Source: Sphagnum magellanicum | Lineage: Eukaryota > Streptophyta > Sphagnopsida > Sphagnales > Sphagnaceae | Assembly: GCA_021904315.1 (NCBI GenBank) | Contig: CM038911.1 | Span: 14,047,390-14,111,389 of the forward strand | Length of the DNA stretch: 64,000 bases | Reading direction: 5' to 3' | Shown: piece by piece, positions 49,698 through 62,079 of the stretch | How the letters are laid out: the number at the start of each line of letters is the position of its first letter | Position numbering within the stretch: the first letter of the stretch is position 1 | Position numbers and translations under genes: made by a program | The notes under the pieces: model-generated | Seen by the model: the letters and a program-made list of their open reading frames with translations, nothing else | Databases searched by the model: none | What the model was told of the DNA's origin: nothing

Positions 49698-52229
49698 ATG
49701 GCATCTTCAAGTGCTTGCCGCAGCAGCCTGTCGCAACCTCTGACAGGAAGTGGAAAAGCTCTAATTGCTCTCAGACAAAAGGAGGCGAACAAGAGTTGCA
49801 GCAGCTCCCCTGTTTCAGTCTCCTTGGCTTCGGCTTCTCACTTGAGGGCAGAGGTTGCAGAACTCTGCAGTCAGGCGTCGGTGTGCGCAAAACAAAGAAA
49901 TAACACACTGGTATCCGAATTCTGGGATCAGACAAGCCGAGACAGCCTCTCTAGCAAAACAAGGAGGTCACGCAAAGCTTCAAATCTTGTGTCTGGATCA
50001 CCATCGTCGCCGCTGCCTGTCGTGGTAAGCCAGTCGTGTTTATCGAAATTGACTTTCTGAGATGGCTAGTCAGAGACATGTACTGAAGAAACTCCCTTTG
50101 CTGTGTGAAAGCCAAGGCCTTTGAAATGGCTAAAATTCTGCACCTCACCGAGGCAATAGAAAAATTCAGAATGTAACTTCTTGCTTGAGACTTTTGTCAA
50201 TTGTTTCTAGCATGCAATCTCCCACCTTCCAAGTTCCTCACACAGAAAAGGTTTTGTATTACTCACCCAAAGTCTTGTTTGTTTAAAGGAGATTCTCTGT
50301 TTGCTTTGTTGAGTTTTTTTTCACTTGTTGTTTCAACTCCTTGATCTGCTGCAGACAGCTCGACTGTTTGGGCCGGCTATATTTGAAGCTTCCAAACTGA
50401 GTGTGCTTTTTCTTGGATCCAACAAGGAGCATCCTGACCGCCTTCCCCGAATCTACACACTGACCCACAGTGATATAACATCCAAAATTACACTTGCTGT
50501 TTCAAGGGAGATCAACAAAGCACAGGTTTGAAAATCCCAACCATCAGCTTTCATAAATTTGTTGCCCCGCACTCAAATTCAGTCAGAGAGCCTGCTTCTT
50601 TTAGCAGCTTTTACCTTCATCTATCTCTTTTACAGTGACAGAATCCCCTTTGTTTTCAGATGATAGTGGCTTTCCAGATGTAACTTTTGAATATTGAAAG
50701 TGCCATCTGGAAATGTTGCAGCTCAAGGGTTGGTACAACAAGTTGCAAAGAGATGAAGTACTGGCAGAATGGAAGAGGGTCCAAGGAAAGATGTCCCTCC
50801 ATGTTCACTGTCACATAAGTGGAGGCAACTTCCTGCACAACATCATTGCCAACCTCCGCTTTTACATATTCCGCAAAGAGCTTCCTGTGGTACAGTCCCT
50901 TCATCTCAAGCAAAGTTTTTCCCTGCTGCACATTATCTCTGATCTCTGCTAAATGTTCCAACCTGTTTCCATTTTTAGGTGATAAAAAAAAATATATCAT
51001 TTTTCTTAATAACTTGGTCAATTCTCTTGCAGGTACTGGAAGCATTCAGGCATGGTGATGAGGCCCTTCTAAAAGAATACCCTGGTAATATGCATAGCCA
51101 TGTATTTATTGCCCATCATCAAAACGTGCAATTCTACTTTGTGAACATAAATGTTGGTCTCAATTCTGGCTAGTTTGATGTGTGAATTGTATTGAATTCA
51201 GCATATTTTTTGAACTCCAATCTTTAAGCCATTAAAGAATAAAGGTGGTTACTTGCCCAGTCCTCAACTGTAGTCACTCAAATAACTTCAAACTGAAGTG
51301 ATGGCAAGCAAAATAAAAGGATTCTAATATCTATTGTTTGTGACAGACTTGGACAATGCCCTCGTATGGGTGTACTTCCACTCTAATGTTGAGGAATACA
51401 ATCGTGTTGAATGCTGGGGTCCACTTGTTGAAGCAGCTAAGGTATGACCACACATCTGTGACCTTTCCGAACTGATGATCAGTCACCTAGAAAGACAATT
51501 TTGAAATGGATTTGATGGATGGGCAGTCTATCCAAAAATGGCATTGGTTTCCCCTACACAACTACTAAGAACTTCTCTCATTCTTACAATCTAAGTCAAC
51601 CAGAACAGAATTGAGAGATGAACTGATGAGAGGTTGAAGAGATTTCAGATCTGACAACATGTAAGCAAACATGAAAAACAGGAAACCCAATTCTCAGGAA
51701 CAGAGAGAACAAGAACAAAATTCAGGAAATAGTTTGAACAGCCAGAGTCCCTCATATTCAGAGACCTTCAAGAGCAATGTGTATGATACTGACCAACTAC
51801 AATCAAATCCCCACTGACTTCCTCAGCTCCTGGCAGTTCGCGTTTCGGTCCCTTTCCAAAGAGACCTTGACATCCACTTTGGATAACCTTGCCCACTCCT
51901 ATTGGCTGAAAGCATAGAGGATTCCAGGATGCTAGTGGTAGAACATGCATGAGAAACTGTTTCTAGACAGTAGGATATGTCACTGATCATAGATGCTGGG
52001 CTGTGCTGGATTTCAGAGTGCAACAGAAAAAGCAAAAGAAGCAATTCATCATGCAATGGATGAGATTGAGAAGAAGTGGCCCCAAGAACTATTGCCTGGG
52101 AAAGTATGTCCAAGAGCCTGTGAATGCTGCACTCGACATGGTACTCTGATACCATTGCCAGAGACATTCAAGCTCCTTCAAACTCAAGAGGAATATGAAC
52201 AGCAGTATGGACAGGAAGAAAATTCATGA
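49698..52229 (+). CDS. SGR: STAY-GREEN (SGR/NYE1) Mg-dechelatase, 6 exons
   Basis: Exons: 49698-50024, 50355-50525, 50722-50889, 51033-51084, 51347-51441, 52017-52229. All joins are GT-AG and in frame, giving 341 aa. STAY-GREEN removes Mg from chlorophyll a to give pheophytin a, the committed step of chlorophyll breakdown, in plastids. The first about 110 residues are Ser/Arg-rich, as expected of a transit peptide. The core is unmistakable: ARLFGPAIFEASKL, PRIYTLTHSDITSKITLAVS, GWYNKLQRDEVLAEW, MSLHVHCHISGG (190-201), YIFRKELPVVLEAFRHGD, LVWVYFHSN and VECWGPLVEAA. The C-terminal Cys-rich motif P298-x3-C302-x3-C306-x-C308-C309 is present, but the Phe-Pro that usually follows the Cys pair is TRHG here. 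Intron 5 carries a copy of dispersed repeat A. SGR and SGR-like paralogues are not easily separated; the Cys-rich tail favours SGR. Confidence 0.96.
51610..51800 (+). repeat. Dispersed repeat A, copy 3 (in STAY-GREEN intron 5)
   Basis: Carries GATTTCAGATCTGACAACAT, GCAAACATGAAAAACAGGAA and the tail TTCAAGAGCAATGTGTATGA. The tail also ends copy 5 (TTCAAAAGCAATGTGTATGC near 53780-53800). Confidence 0.7.
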
Positions 52230-53012
52230 AGCACACTGGTGCATTATACATTCAAGATTCTTCAGATTCAAGGTGAGTGCGAAAAGGAGTATGGACAGGG
52301 GTAGTGCTTCAATGCTTCCTATCCTCCCTTGATGTTTAGCAAATATTTATCAAAAACTCGTCGAAATTTATTGGTTCAGCTTTAACACAACTTCAGAGGC
52401 TCTGAACCGTTAGAACATCTGAATGACTGCACCCAGTCAAGCAGCTCACTGTACATACAGTGAATTGGACAGTACAACTTCAGTCCACTTACATTAAAGT
52501 ATGGGCATGCAAGACCAATGACCAAGTTTAGTTTACACATACATTACACAGAGATTCAATCTCTGGGTTTGGCTTAAACAGGTAACTGTACAAAGAATTT
52601 GGGAAGAGTAGATAGGAAGGTACCTTATGGAGGTATTATTGGCATGTCATTCTGTTCATCTTTCATCTGCAATACAACCAGCTATGTTGGTGCAAAGCAT
52701 TGTGTTGACTTGATTTCTTGTGATGAAGTTCACCTAACGAGCATCCTGCTTCCCTTCTCCTGTTCATCACAACACACACATGAGACATTGGTGGAGAACT
52801 ACATAGTGTAGATATGGGAAGAGCAGTGATCAGAGAACAGTCACTTTGGAATCAGTCTGCACTGGGCTTGCTATATGTTGTAGTATATATTACCTGTCTT
52901 TGATCTAGAAGGCAGATAGTTTTGACTACCTTCTAATTACCTCAAACTAACTGAAAGGACAAGTATGCATATCTATGTACTGCAAAGAAATCTCCATCAC
53001 AACAACATTTGG

Positions 53013-53153
53013 AATGCAACATGACAACAGGTGCAGTCATAACCTTGTGAGAGCCACTCACAAAATGTCAGACCATCACCTTCATTCATGACTAGCCGTG
53101 ATGAACTGCCTCTACAGCCCACTGACTTTATCAGCTTTCAACAGTGGGTGTAG
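53013..53153. repeat. Dispersed repeat C, copy 2
   Basis: Same order of blocks as the copy inside MDH intron 6 (19455-19594), same orientation. Confidence 0.7.
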
Positions 53154-53159
53154 AAAAAG

Positions 53160-53820
53160 TATGCACTTATCAGCTCAAGAGTTCAGACAAACCATTATGC
53201 AAAAATCTGCGTCCTGAGTTTATGTTGCATTTTGGCAAACAACAGAAGACTCAGACAATAAAATATCATCATAACTAATGAGAATTTCATATACTTACCA
53301 CCTAAAGTCAACCCTAAAGAATTGAGAGATGCCTGATAATAAGCTTATGGATATTTCAGAGCTACCAACATAACAGCAACCAATCAGCAAGCATGAAAAA
53401 AAGAAGCACAATCCTAAAGAGAAGCCCAATGGTGGGTATCTATAAGTACATGACAATGAGTTCATGATTTGAGGCAAAGCATTATACAGAAGTCTATATC
53501 CTGAGTTTTCACACATACAGAAGCAGCAGAAAGATTCAGACAAGAACATATCTTCCTAAGTAATGAGAATTTCTCAATAGTTGTCATGTAAGGAAACCTG
53601 AAAAAGAGAGAGAGCTGCTCCAATAATAAGGTTACAAAGAGATAAAATCCAACAAAATAATAGCACCTGATCAGCAAGCCTAAAAAGTACGAAACACAAC
53701 CCCTAAAGAAAAGAGAAACCAGACCACAACCAAAACTGAGGAGTGATTCCAATGACAGCAGCAGTCATATGCATGAATATGTTCAAAAGCAATGTGTATG
53801 CCATTGACCACCTACCATGA
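53160..53820 (+). repeat. Two tandem units (about 275 bp) of dispersed repeat A, copies 4 and 5
   Basis: ATCCTGAGTTT / GTCCTGAGTTT, a CAGA-rich block with AGA(A/T)TCAGACAA, TAATGAGAATTTC, and the CAGCAAGCATGAAAAA / CAGCAAGCCTAAAAAG block occur twice, about 275 bp apart (units near 53180-53440 and 53455-53720). The second unit continues to the GCAATGTGTATG tail. Confidence 0.7.
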
Positions 53821-55399
53821 CATCACCAATCCCCCTTTCCGTCACAAGGTGGGCAATTATGGGAAAATTCAACCATGATGATGGCTAGCTCAACAAAACC
53901 TTAAACAGAAGACAGAAGACCCAAGAAGAAAGAGGACCACAAAAACAAAGAGAAAGAGAAAAACAAGCAAGAATTGGAAACCCTGAAACAAAGGGACTTA
54001 CACAACCCTGTAAAAAACTTTGAGTCCCTCTGACTTTCATTCTAAATCTTCAAGATCAGATAGGTTGATCTTGGTAAGAAGAGTTGAGAATCAAAAGACC
54101 ACAAACACAGGGGAGGAGATTTGTCAGTTCTCGAGTGATTCAAAGAGCTCGATGACATCATATATTCCAGAAGACTCTTAAGAATCCAACTACTTATTCC
54201 GAGTGGGGATCTCAGCAGGGACAATCAACTTCTTGTAACTTCCCACAAGTCATTCAGCATATGCAAGATAGCTCCTAGTAGGAGAAGATTAGAAACTTAG
54301 AATCTTCTGTAAGAGAAGAAGATCTACGCCTGCATTCACAAATCTAGGATTCATGGGGATAGATTTAGAACTATCAAGCCGCCCAAAGAAAAGGAAGACA
54401 AGCACAAGAAAACCTCAACTTCCTTCAGTCTTCAAAAGAAATCTTATTGTTTCAATAACATCCCTATCAGCTCACGACAAAAAAAACATACGAGGAAAGA
54501 AAAGGCGGTTGAACGAACCTCAAGGTACCTCCCGAACTGCAAAAGTGCAGAATAGTCTCCAAAGAGCTCATCTTGCGATAATCCTCCCACCTCCCACCTC
54601 CCACCACCAAAAAAAAAAAAAAACACAAAAAGAAAAAACCAACTAAAACTGCACGTTGTATTCGAGCTTGAATCGACTGGATCAAACCAATCTAAGCCAG
54701 TAAAATCCCTGAAAAAATTCTCATGAAAAAAATTGGCAAGGAAGCAGCGATTTGATACAAAAACTCATAAATTCTTTTAAGCTTTGAGCATCGAGTGACG
54801 ATCACCCCCTCCCCCACACACAAGACTGGAAGCGTCAGCAGAGTGGTACGTAAGAATGAAGCGCGCATTGGTCTTCGTCAGCGAGGCGGATGAAGAAAGT
54901 GCGAGAAAGGATAAGGGTGTGGCTCAGCGGGACTCCTCATTGGTCGTTAGGGATCTTCCCATCCACTCAACTCTACTTTGATAGGATGAAATAGAAAATA
55001 TGTTTCTCTCTCTCCCCATGAATTGTCGACATGAGATCGTCGACGCTTTGGATTATGGATGAATTAAATGATTATGAAAGGCTCATCTTTAACGAGAAGT
55101 GCAACTACATCTTGGCACCACAATTTTCATCTCTGTTTTTCAGAGAGTCCTCCTTGCCTAGTAACCGGTCCTGGACTAGGTAACCAGCAAGAGTGTACTG
55201 GTAGTCTGCAAGCGAGCTTGAGCCTATTACTGGACATAACTATCCCTGATGAGAATCCAGATGCCCTCTTCTCATCCATTCAGAGTGAAAATTTCATCCA
55301 AATTCCAATGGGTTATCGAATCATTGGGCCAATGAGAGCCAGGGTGGTACCCTTATGGTTCCTCACATGTTCCATGCTAGGATAGGCCCAAAGAACAAA

Positions 55400-58300
55400 T
55401 GTTATTGTAGTACCTTCGCCAATTCGATAGTCCTTTGTTGAAAATTTAATTAATTTTTAAATTTTTAATTCGACACCTTTGTTTTAGTTATTTTTATTTT
55501 TGACAAAAAATTTGATTTTTTAATCATATTGAAAATTAATTGAGTTTAATCATTTTTTAAGGTTTTTTTTTGTTTGATTATTATGTTTTGATATTTTAAT
55601 TTTTGTGTTATAGATTTGTTGGTTTAGGGTTCATGGCATATTTTTAGGATTCGAGATTGGTTGTTCAAGAACTCTTTTACTTGGGAGCATTCTTGATCCT
55701 TTTTCTTGATGAAGGAATTTACAATAAAGAGTTTGCATTGAAGGCACTTTGCTCTTATTCTAATTGGGTGTGAGTGAAAATATTAGACAAAGAATGGAAA
55801 GAGATCGTTTGTAGAATAATCTTGTTACCTATCTATTTTGTAAAGTTACTAGTTTGCATCAAATAAAATTTGCATTTAAAAGCTTAGTGTGTATCTATTA
55901 AAGAGCATGTGAATGATAAAAATTGTTAGCTTATTTTTTGTTTAACATACTTTAGCTCAAGAGTTTTCTATGTTCAAGATTATGGTAGTTTGGTTTACAT
56001 TAATAGGGCTATTCAAGCCCATCATGAGTTATGAACACCAAAATGTTTTAGAGCATGAAGTGGAATTATTGGAAAAAGTTGCGTAAGAGAGAAATATTGA
56101 GTGCATAGTGCAAAAACATCTAGTTGGCCAGCCCAAGAAATTCCGACAACATCAACAAGGGGACCACCCCGTATCATGTAATGTGGCGGCAACATTAGCC
56201 CATCCCCATGTTTATCACACCAATGTTTCCTGATGTGTGCCATGCAATCTTGGCATAATCCCACCAAAAGAAAACAAATGAGCAAACAAGTTCCCAATTA
56301 TAAATGAAACCATCACTAAAGGTTTTCCTTCACTAGAAAAAGGCTTGGGAGCTTGTGGACATCATACTCAAGAGGATTCGGAATCCTAGGCACTCTTCCC
56401 ACCCCCCATGCATTAGTCTTAGAAAGTTGCATCATATTAAAAAAAATACAATTCAAATGTGATCCATGAAACAAACAACTGCACATGTTGTGAACTAGGA
56501 GGAGGAGGACCTTGGCATGGACCAAATCCTACCCACAATGATAATCTAGGACTTGCACCAAAAGTGGTTGGAGCAGTACCATTAGTTGTGACCCCAATGT
56601 GGTGGTAGCAATGAAAACCCTCATCCACCTCCTTCACCTATCCTTCCTAGGCCTCTAACTAAGGAAGATGGCAAACATGGCCTCATTGATCCTTTGCCAC
56701 TTATAGATGCCAAAGAATCTGCCCCCCTGCCCCAATATTAGATCTGAGAACTTGCAATGAAGGATTGACATCATCCACATCATTGTGTGAAGAAATGTGT
56801 TTATAGATTCAAGCTCACAAGTTTGAGCTACCTAAAAGAAGAGGTTTTTTTGCACCCTAAAGACAAACATAATTAGGATGCAGCAAGATTAGTTAATAAC
56901 AAAATTTATAATGTTGCATTTTTGTGTACAAAAAGCAATGTGAGTTTTTCACTTTGTTTTTTTTAAAACAAAAGCTACTACGGTCCCCCAAATCCATGTA
57001 ATGCATGCAAATCCAAAGGTGGCCATCTTGGATTGCTCTAAAAATGGGTGTCAAGAGGTGTAATTGTTTCATAATTTGGCATGCCTCTAGCTTAATGATG
57101 ACGAGATGTAGATTATTATTGTTCAACTCTACATGATGTAACAACCCATATCTAGCTCATGTAGCAACTGATGATAAAGTTGATCAAGGAGTTAAAAACT
57201 TGGCAAAAGCTTTTGAAATTTGCTACCTGCTAATTAAGTCCAGTACTGATGCCTACTTTTGCATGGAGATAACCAAGATCTGTGTTTTTGATAAACAATT
57301 ATAGCATGCTAGAAAGCCCAAATATTTGATGGCAACCGTTAGCATTGAGGATGTAAACCACCAGCCTATTCCTTCCTTATGGATGACTATAACTTTCCAA
57401 GAATTTCATATCCCATATAACATCACTAGAAAACAACACACAACGATGAAAAGGATTGTGCAATAAATGATGTTGCAAAGATAGAAGCAAGTAAGACACA
57501 TGGTGTTCAATCTTAGCTAGAAATCAGGAGACATTATATACATAAGCAACTTTAGATTGTGTCCAAATAAAAACCCAAGAGACATGTACCTAATCTTCTC
57601 CATGCCACATTTGCACTTCCCCCATGGTGATAGGGACCAAATGATGGTGGGGATGATGGATGAATGTAAAGAAAAATGGTCAATGAAATTTTGAAGCAAG
57701 AGGTGGCATTTGTAAATTTACCTAGGATGTGGCAAGCACATAAAAGTTTAGCCACAATGGAACATGCATGGGAAGAGCGTGGAAAAGAAAAGAAAGGTAG
57801 CCTAGAAGAGGGAAGTTCTTTTTGGCTTGGCTAGAAAGGTTAGGAAGAAGCACTATAAAGTAGGGTGCCTCGACGCTCGTGGTTGGGTGGTGAAAGTCGT
57901 GTTCTGTTGATCATATTTTGTAAAGAAGTAAAGGTTCATGCGTGTGTGTGAAATTTATATGGTGTTGTTTGGTTAATAGGTTGTAAAATAAATGTTGTTT
58001 TGGGTTTCTTGAATTTCAGTTTGTTGTAACAAAGTTGCTACAAGATGGAGTTATAAAGATGGTGTATTTAGCTTAAATGCCTTAGATTGTGACAGTGTTG
58101 TAAACAATTGAAGTTGGGTTGAAGTTATGTGGGTGACAAAGGGAAGAAAAGAGGCACTGAAATTCTCGTTGGGAGTAAATAAATAGCAAACCACTTAAGT
58201 GAATTATAGTTTCCTAAAAGGACTCTCTATTCGGCCAACCAATATTCCACAAAAGTGGTTGGTTTAAGAAATCCCCTAGGGAATCATTTAATTTATTTTT

Positions 58301-58950
58301 TTAATCTTCTTGTGACGTATTGTGACATATTGGGACAGTGAGAACGAGAGGGATCTAACACATGGGTAGGAATTAATATAAGAATAACCACAAATTCAAA
58401 ACTTTACTCAAGTGTTGTTGTTGTTCATTGTGAAATATAAACAAATGAAAGAATTTAGTTTCTACAAATGTTGAACATTTTTCCATAAACACAACCCAAC
58501 AAGAGATTCTTACAAGTTGATCATCAAAAGAATGGAGATGGAGGATTTAGTTGTAGAGTCTTTCACGAAATGTAGATCTTTCAAATTCAGGCTAACCCCA
58601 CAAGAGTTCTTGCTTCAATTGTTGCTATTGCTACAAATTCCTCCAAATGTCACTGCCACCACCACCTCTAGCACAAAAAGGTGCCTCATGTGTTACAATA
58701 CCATCTAAAGAAATTGTATTATGATTATAGCCACCATTGCCATTGACATTGCCATGATATCTAACTTCACTTAGAACATCCAACTAGGTTTTCTTAAACC
58801 TTCAATGAATATGGCTACTTTTAATGAATGTTCAACAAATGGCAGCTAAGGTTTTTTAAACTTTTGAGGTAAATATTGAGTATTTTTTTTAATTTGAAAA
58901 TTTTATAAGTAATTTAATTGATGTCGAATTGGCCTAGGTATTACAATAAT
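55400..58950. other. AT-rich stretch, possibly bounded by inverted ends
   Basis: ATTGTAGTACC...GCCAATTCGATA at about 55402-55430 is inverted relative to TCGAATTGGCCTAGGTATTACAAT at about 58925-58948 (about 25 bp, imperfect). The 3.5 kb between shows no recognised coding domain. It may be one old DNA transposon, but target duplications were not found. Confidence 0.3.
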
Positions 58951-59035
58951 AATTTTCCCATTTCTTTAAAGTTAAAATGTTTTCGGAATATGGTGTTAAG
59001 ATTTTTGAAGACTAATATTTTTAGTTGGTAAATCA

Positions 59036-59270
59036 TTTGTTATGATAAGTTTTTGACATGTGGGAAATTAACAAAGATTTTCGGTGGGTGAATGGGTTGT
59101 GTTATGGTAAGTCTTTTGCATGTGAAAAGTCAACAAATATTTAAGGTGGGTACTTGTGTTGTTATGGTAAGTTTATGGCATGTGAGAAATCGACAAAAAT
59201 TTTAAGTGGGAAAGTTGGTTCAAAGGTGGTTTTGAGACATTTTTGGCATGTGTGGGAGGTTAATAAAAGA
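59036..59270. repeat. Tandem array, unit about 60 bp, about 4 copies
   Basis: Units begin GTTATG(A/G)TAAGT, continue with GCATGTG(A/G)GAAAT and ACAAA, then GGTGGGT/AAGTGGG. The fourth copy is partial. The array lies about 140 bp before the second Helitron. Confidence 0.8.
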
Positions 59271-59406
59271 AGTTTCCACTTCCAAAGTTTGTATTTCTCA
59301 TTTTCACAAATCGTTTCTTCACATTCTTCTTTTTCAAGTAAGAAGTTTAGTTTATCTTATAATTTTGATGAAGAATTGTTTGAAAAGATAGAGATGAAAA
59401 ACAACA

Positions 59407-59917
59407 TCCTATATATTAATTCACTACGTCTATCAGTCAATCTGTCTGACGGGGGTTTTGGGGGGTGGGGGAGGGAGAAGCCGGTGAAGCAGCGGGCGAC
59501 CGGTGTCAGTCTGTGACGGGGGTTGGACCACCACAGTTTCCGTGTACAAAGTGTCTCCACAAAGCATTGCAGCCGTCCGAAGAGTCGGAATGACGGTCGG
59601 ATCGCATCCCTTTCCCACCGCACCAGAGGCGGATATAAAAACCTTCCCTTCCCCCCCCACTACTGAAAGAACCAGCGGTTATATAAAGGAGCGTGTTTTC
59701 GGAAATTTTCAAAACTTTCCGGAACCAAGGTTCAAAATGTCAAAACCAGGGTTTTGGGTTTTCTCACATCGGGTAAGGGAGTAAATACCCAGACTGATAA
59801 CCTGAGGGTACACACAGCTGGTTCTGATACCCGCACAATGTCGGTCGAGACCACTGCGCGTTCGGGGTGGCTAGAGTGGCGTAACCATGGGTGTCCGAAG
59901 GTCACGGGTACCACTAG
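59407..59917 (+). mobile_element. Short non-autonomous Helitron (511 bp)
   Basis: The 5' TC end (TCCTATATATTAATTCACT, preceded by A at 59406) matches 20 of the first 24 bases of the Helitron at 12047. The 3' end is CTAG (59914-59917), followed by T. A stem GTGTCC-GAA-GGTCAC (59891-59905, one mismatch) lies 8 nt before CTAG, and GGTCACGGGT is shared with the first element. The interior is clearly GC-richer than the flanks and includes two TATA-like motifs (TATAAAA 59634-59640; TATAAAG 59682-59688). No coding exon was recognised inside it. Confidence 0.85.
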
Positions 59918-61650
59918 TTTGTTTTAATTTCGTAATAACTATTATCAAGTCTCTTGAGTTTTTCAATTTTGATGAAATGGAAGAGTGTTATGAGCTTTGC
60001 AGATTTTTAAGTTAATGTTCAAGACACATTACAAACAATGCAATCAATTCCAACATTGTTAAAAAGTTGGCATCACTCATGGTCTTCACAATCACGAATA
60101 ATGCAAGATTTATTGTTGAAGTTCATATTCTTATTGAACCCTACAAAGTTGAGCCCTACACAATGTCTTTTTAAATTCATTTTGTATGTGAAACACAACA
60201 CAACCATGTTTGATGCCTTCATGTGTAACTAAGTAAAGAGTAATGTACGTGATGATATAATTTTTATTACATCTTGCATCAATGATGCATTGATCAATGA
60301 AATCTAATCATCCACAATTTCAAAAAAGGACACCTTAAGCTAAAAAAATTCCAAAATTCTCAAGTTGCATTGGGTTAATTGATGACACCTTGGTCAAGAT
60401 CCATAAGCCTTGAAACACCCAAATCCTCAAGTTATGGTTCAATGGTAGGAGGAAGATTTATTCCATACACAATATTGTGATTTAGGGTGGAAGACTTGGG
60501 GGAAAACATGTTCATTATGTGTAAGATTAACAAGCATGAGGTGGGTCCTACTACTAATTAACCTCCTATCTCAACATATAATAAGATGTTAGCAAGATAC
60601 AAAATCAAAGGGGAATGGGAAATAGGAAAAATGAAATGCACGTGTGGGAATGTTTGGTGAAATGGTTTGATGCAGCAAAACCCAAGTACAAAACTTTGTT
60701 CAAAGTTGTAGGTTTTCTAACTAACTTCCTATACAAAATCCTATGGACATCACAATTGAAATCATTGGAGAACATTTATGTTAAACACAACAAACCATCG
60801 TTGGGATGGAAACTTATGACTACAATCTAAAAATGTTTTCATTCTTTCTTTAAATTATACATATATTATCATTCCTAGATCCTTGACTTCCTTAAAAATG
60901 TTAATCTTGGCTTTGTTCATTTTTTCAACATTTGAATCATGTTTTATAAATAACATGTTCTTATTTTCAATGCAAGATTATAATTTCATAACTGAAAAAA
61001 CTTCTTGTCTCTCATACTAAATTTTTAGACTAAACTTCCATGTGCATTACCATAGATATAATGCTTGAGCTTGGTAATGTAAAAGAACCATGAACGCACC
61101 AATTACATTTAAATCAACAAAGTTTAAACTAAAAGATGAAATAGGTGGAATCTATTTGTTAACATAATTTTTATCACCTTTGAAATACAATATGGTTAAC
61201 ATGTCCATCCATGGTCTTAAGAAAAGTTAAGACCTCTTCACATTGCCAAAAAAAATTCACTATTTTTTCATTTGAAGTTATTATCTTTAAGTCTTTCAAT
61301 TTGTTGCATAGTTAATCCTTGAGTTTGTTAGGTTTGGCAAGTCTAGAGTCCATGTAGTATTTTTGAAATTTGGTGTGGAATACTTTCAGATTACAATTGG
61401 AATCAATTAAATGACATGTTTATTGCCTTAGTTATAAACAACAAAATGGTGGTTGTAAACAATTGTCATGGTGTGCAAATGGATTGATTCCACCATTTGT
61501 CGTAGACCTTTATGGTCAATTTTTTTACATTTTTTTATTAACATCTTTAGTGCCACCTCTTTTTCTTCAATTTTACAATACATTGGAAAGTCCCTTAAGT
61601 TTATGTTGGATCCTTTGATCTCTACATATATAAGATCATGAACATGTAGT
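59918..61650. other. AT-rich intergenic stretch
   Basis: No exon, RNA gene or intact repeat was recognised. Confidence 0.35.
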
Positions 61651-61659
61651 AAACATAAA

Positions 61660-61975
61660 ATTCACACAGTGTCACACTAAAACACAATCCCAAGGACCAT
61701 TAAATTACCAAATATTTCAATGTCACATTATCACACAAAAGTCAAAGCTATTAATTACCAAATTTCCTAAATTTTCACATTGGAAAATAATCTCGAGAGC
61801 CGCTAGATTACCAAATTTCTCAATATATCACATTGTCACACAAAAAAAAAAACCACCAAATTACAAATTTTCTCAATCTATCACACTATCACACAAATAG
61901 TATAGCCATTAGATTATCAAAATTTTCAATTTGCCACATAGTCCCAACAATTTAAGGATTACCAAATTTTTGTGC
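61660..61975. repeat. Degenerate tandem array, unit about 60-65 bp, about 5 copies
   Basis: The unit contains AGATTACCAAATTT, then TCAAT and a CACATTGTCACACAAA block. It repeats from about 61663 to 61975, with A-run insertions. Confidence 0.75.
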
Positions 61976-62079
61976 ATTTTAAAACATTTCATAAGCCCTC
62001 CCAAAATTTAACAAACCCAACAAAACCTTATATTGATTCACATATTAAATAAAAGCTGAATTAAGTTTTATTTGTTCAC

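Larger units (their letters stand above)
52230..55400. other. Intergenic region rich in dispersed repeats
   Basis: Holds repeat C copy 2 and repeat A copies 4 and 5. An open frame at 54353-54646 is Lys-rich with a poly-Lys end over an A-run; I see no family in it. No other gene was recognised. Confidence 0.35.

Noticed and set aside
54353-54646. Lys-rich open frame as a small basic protein gene
   Set aside because: It ends in an A-run-derived poly-Lys tail and has no recognisable domain, splice context or homology cue.
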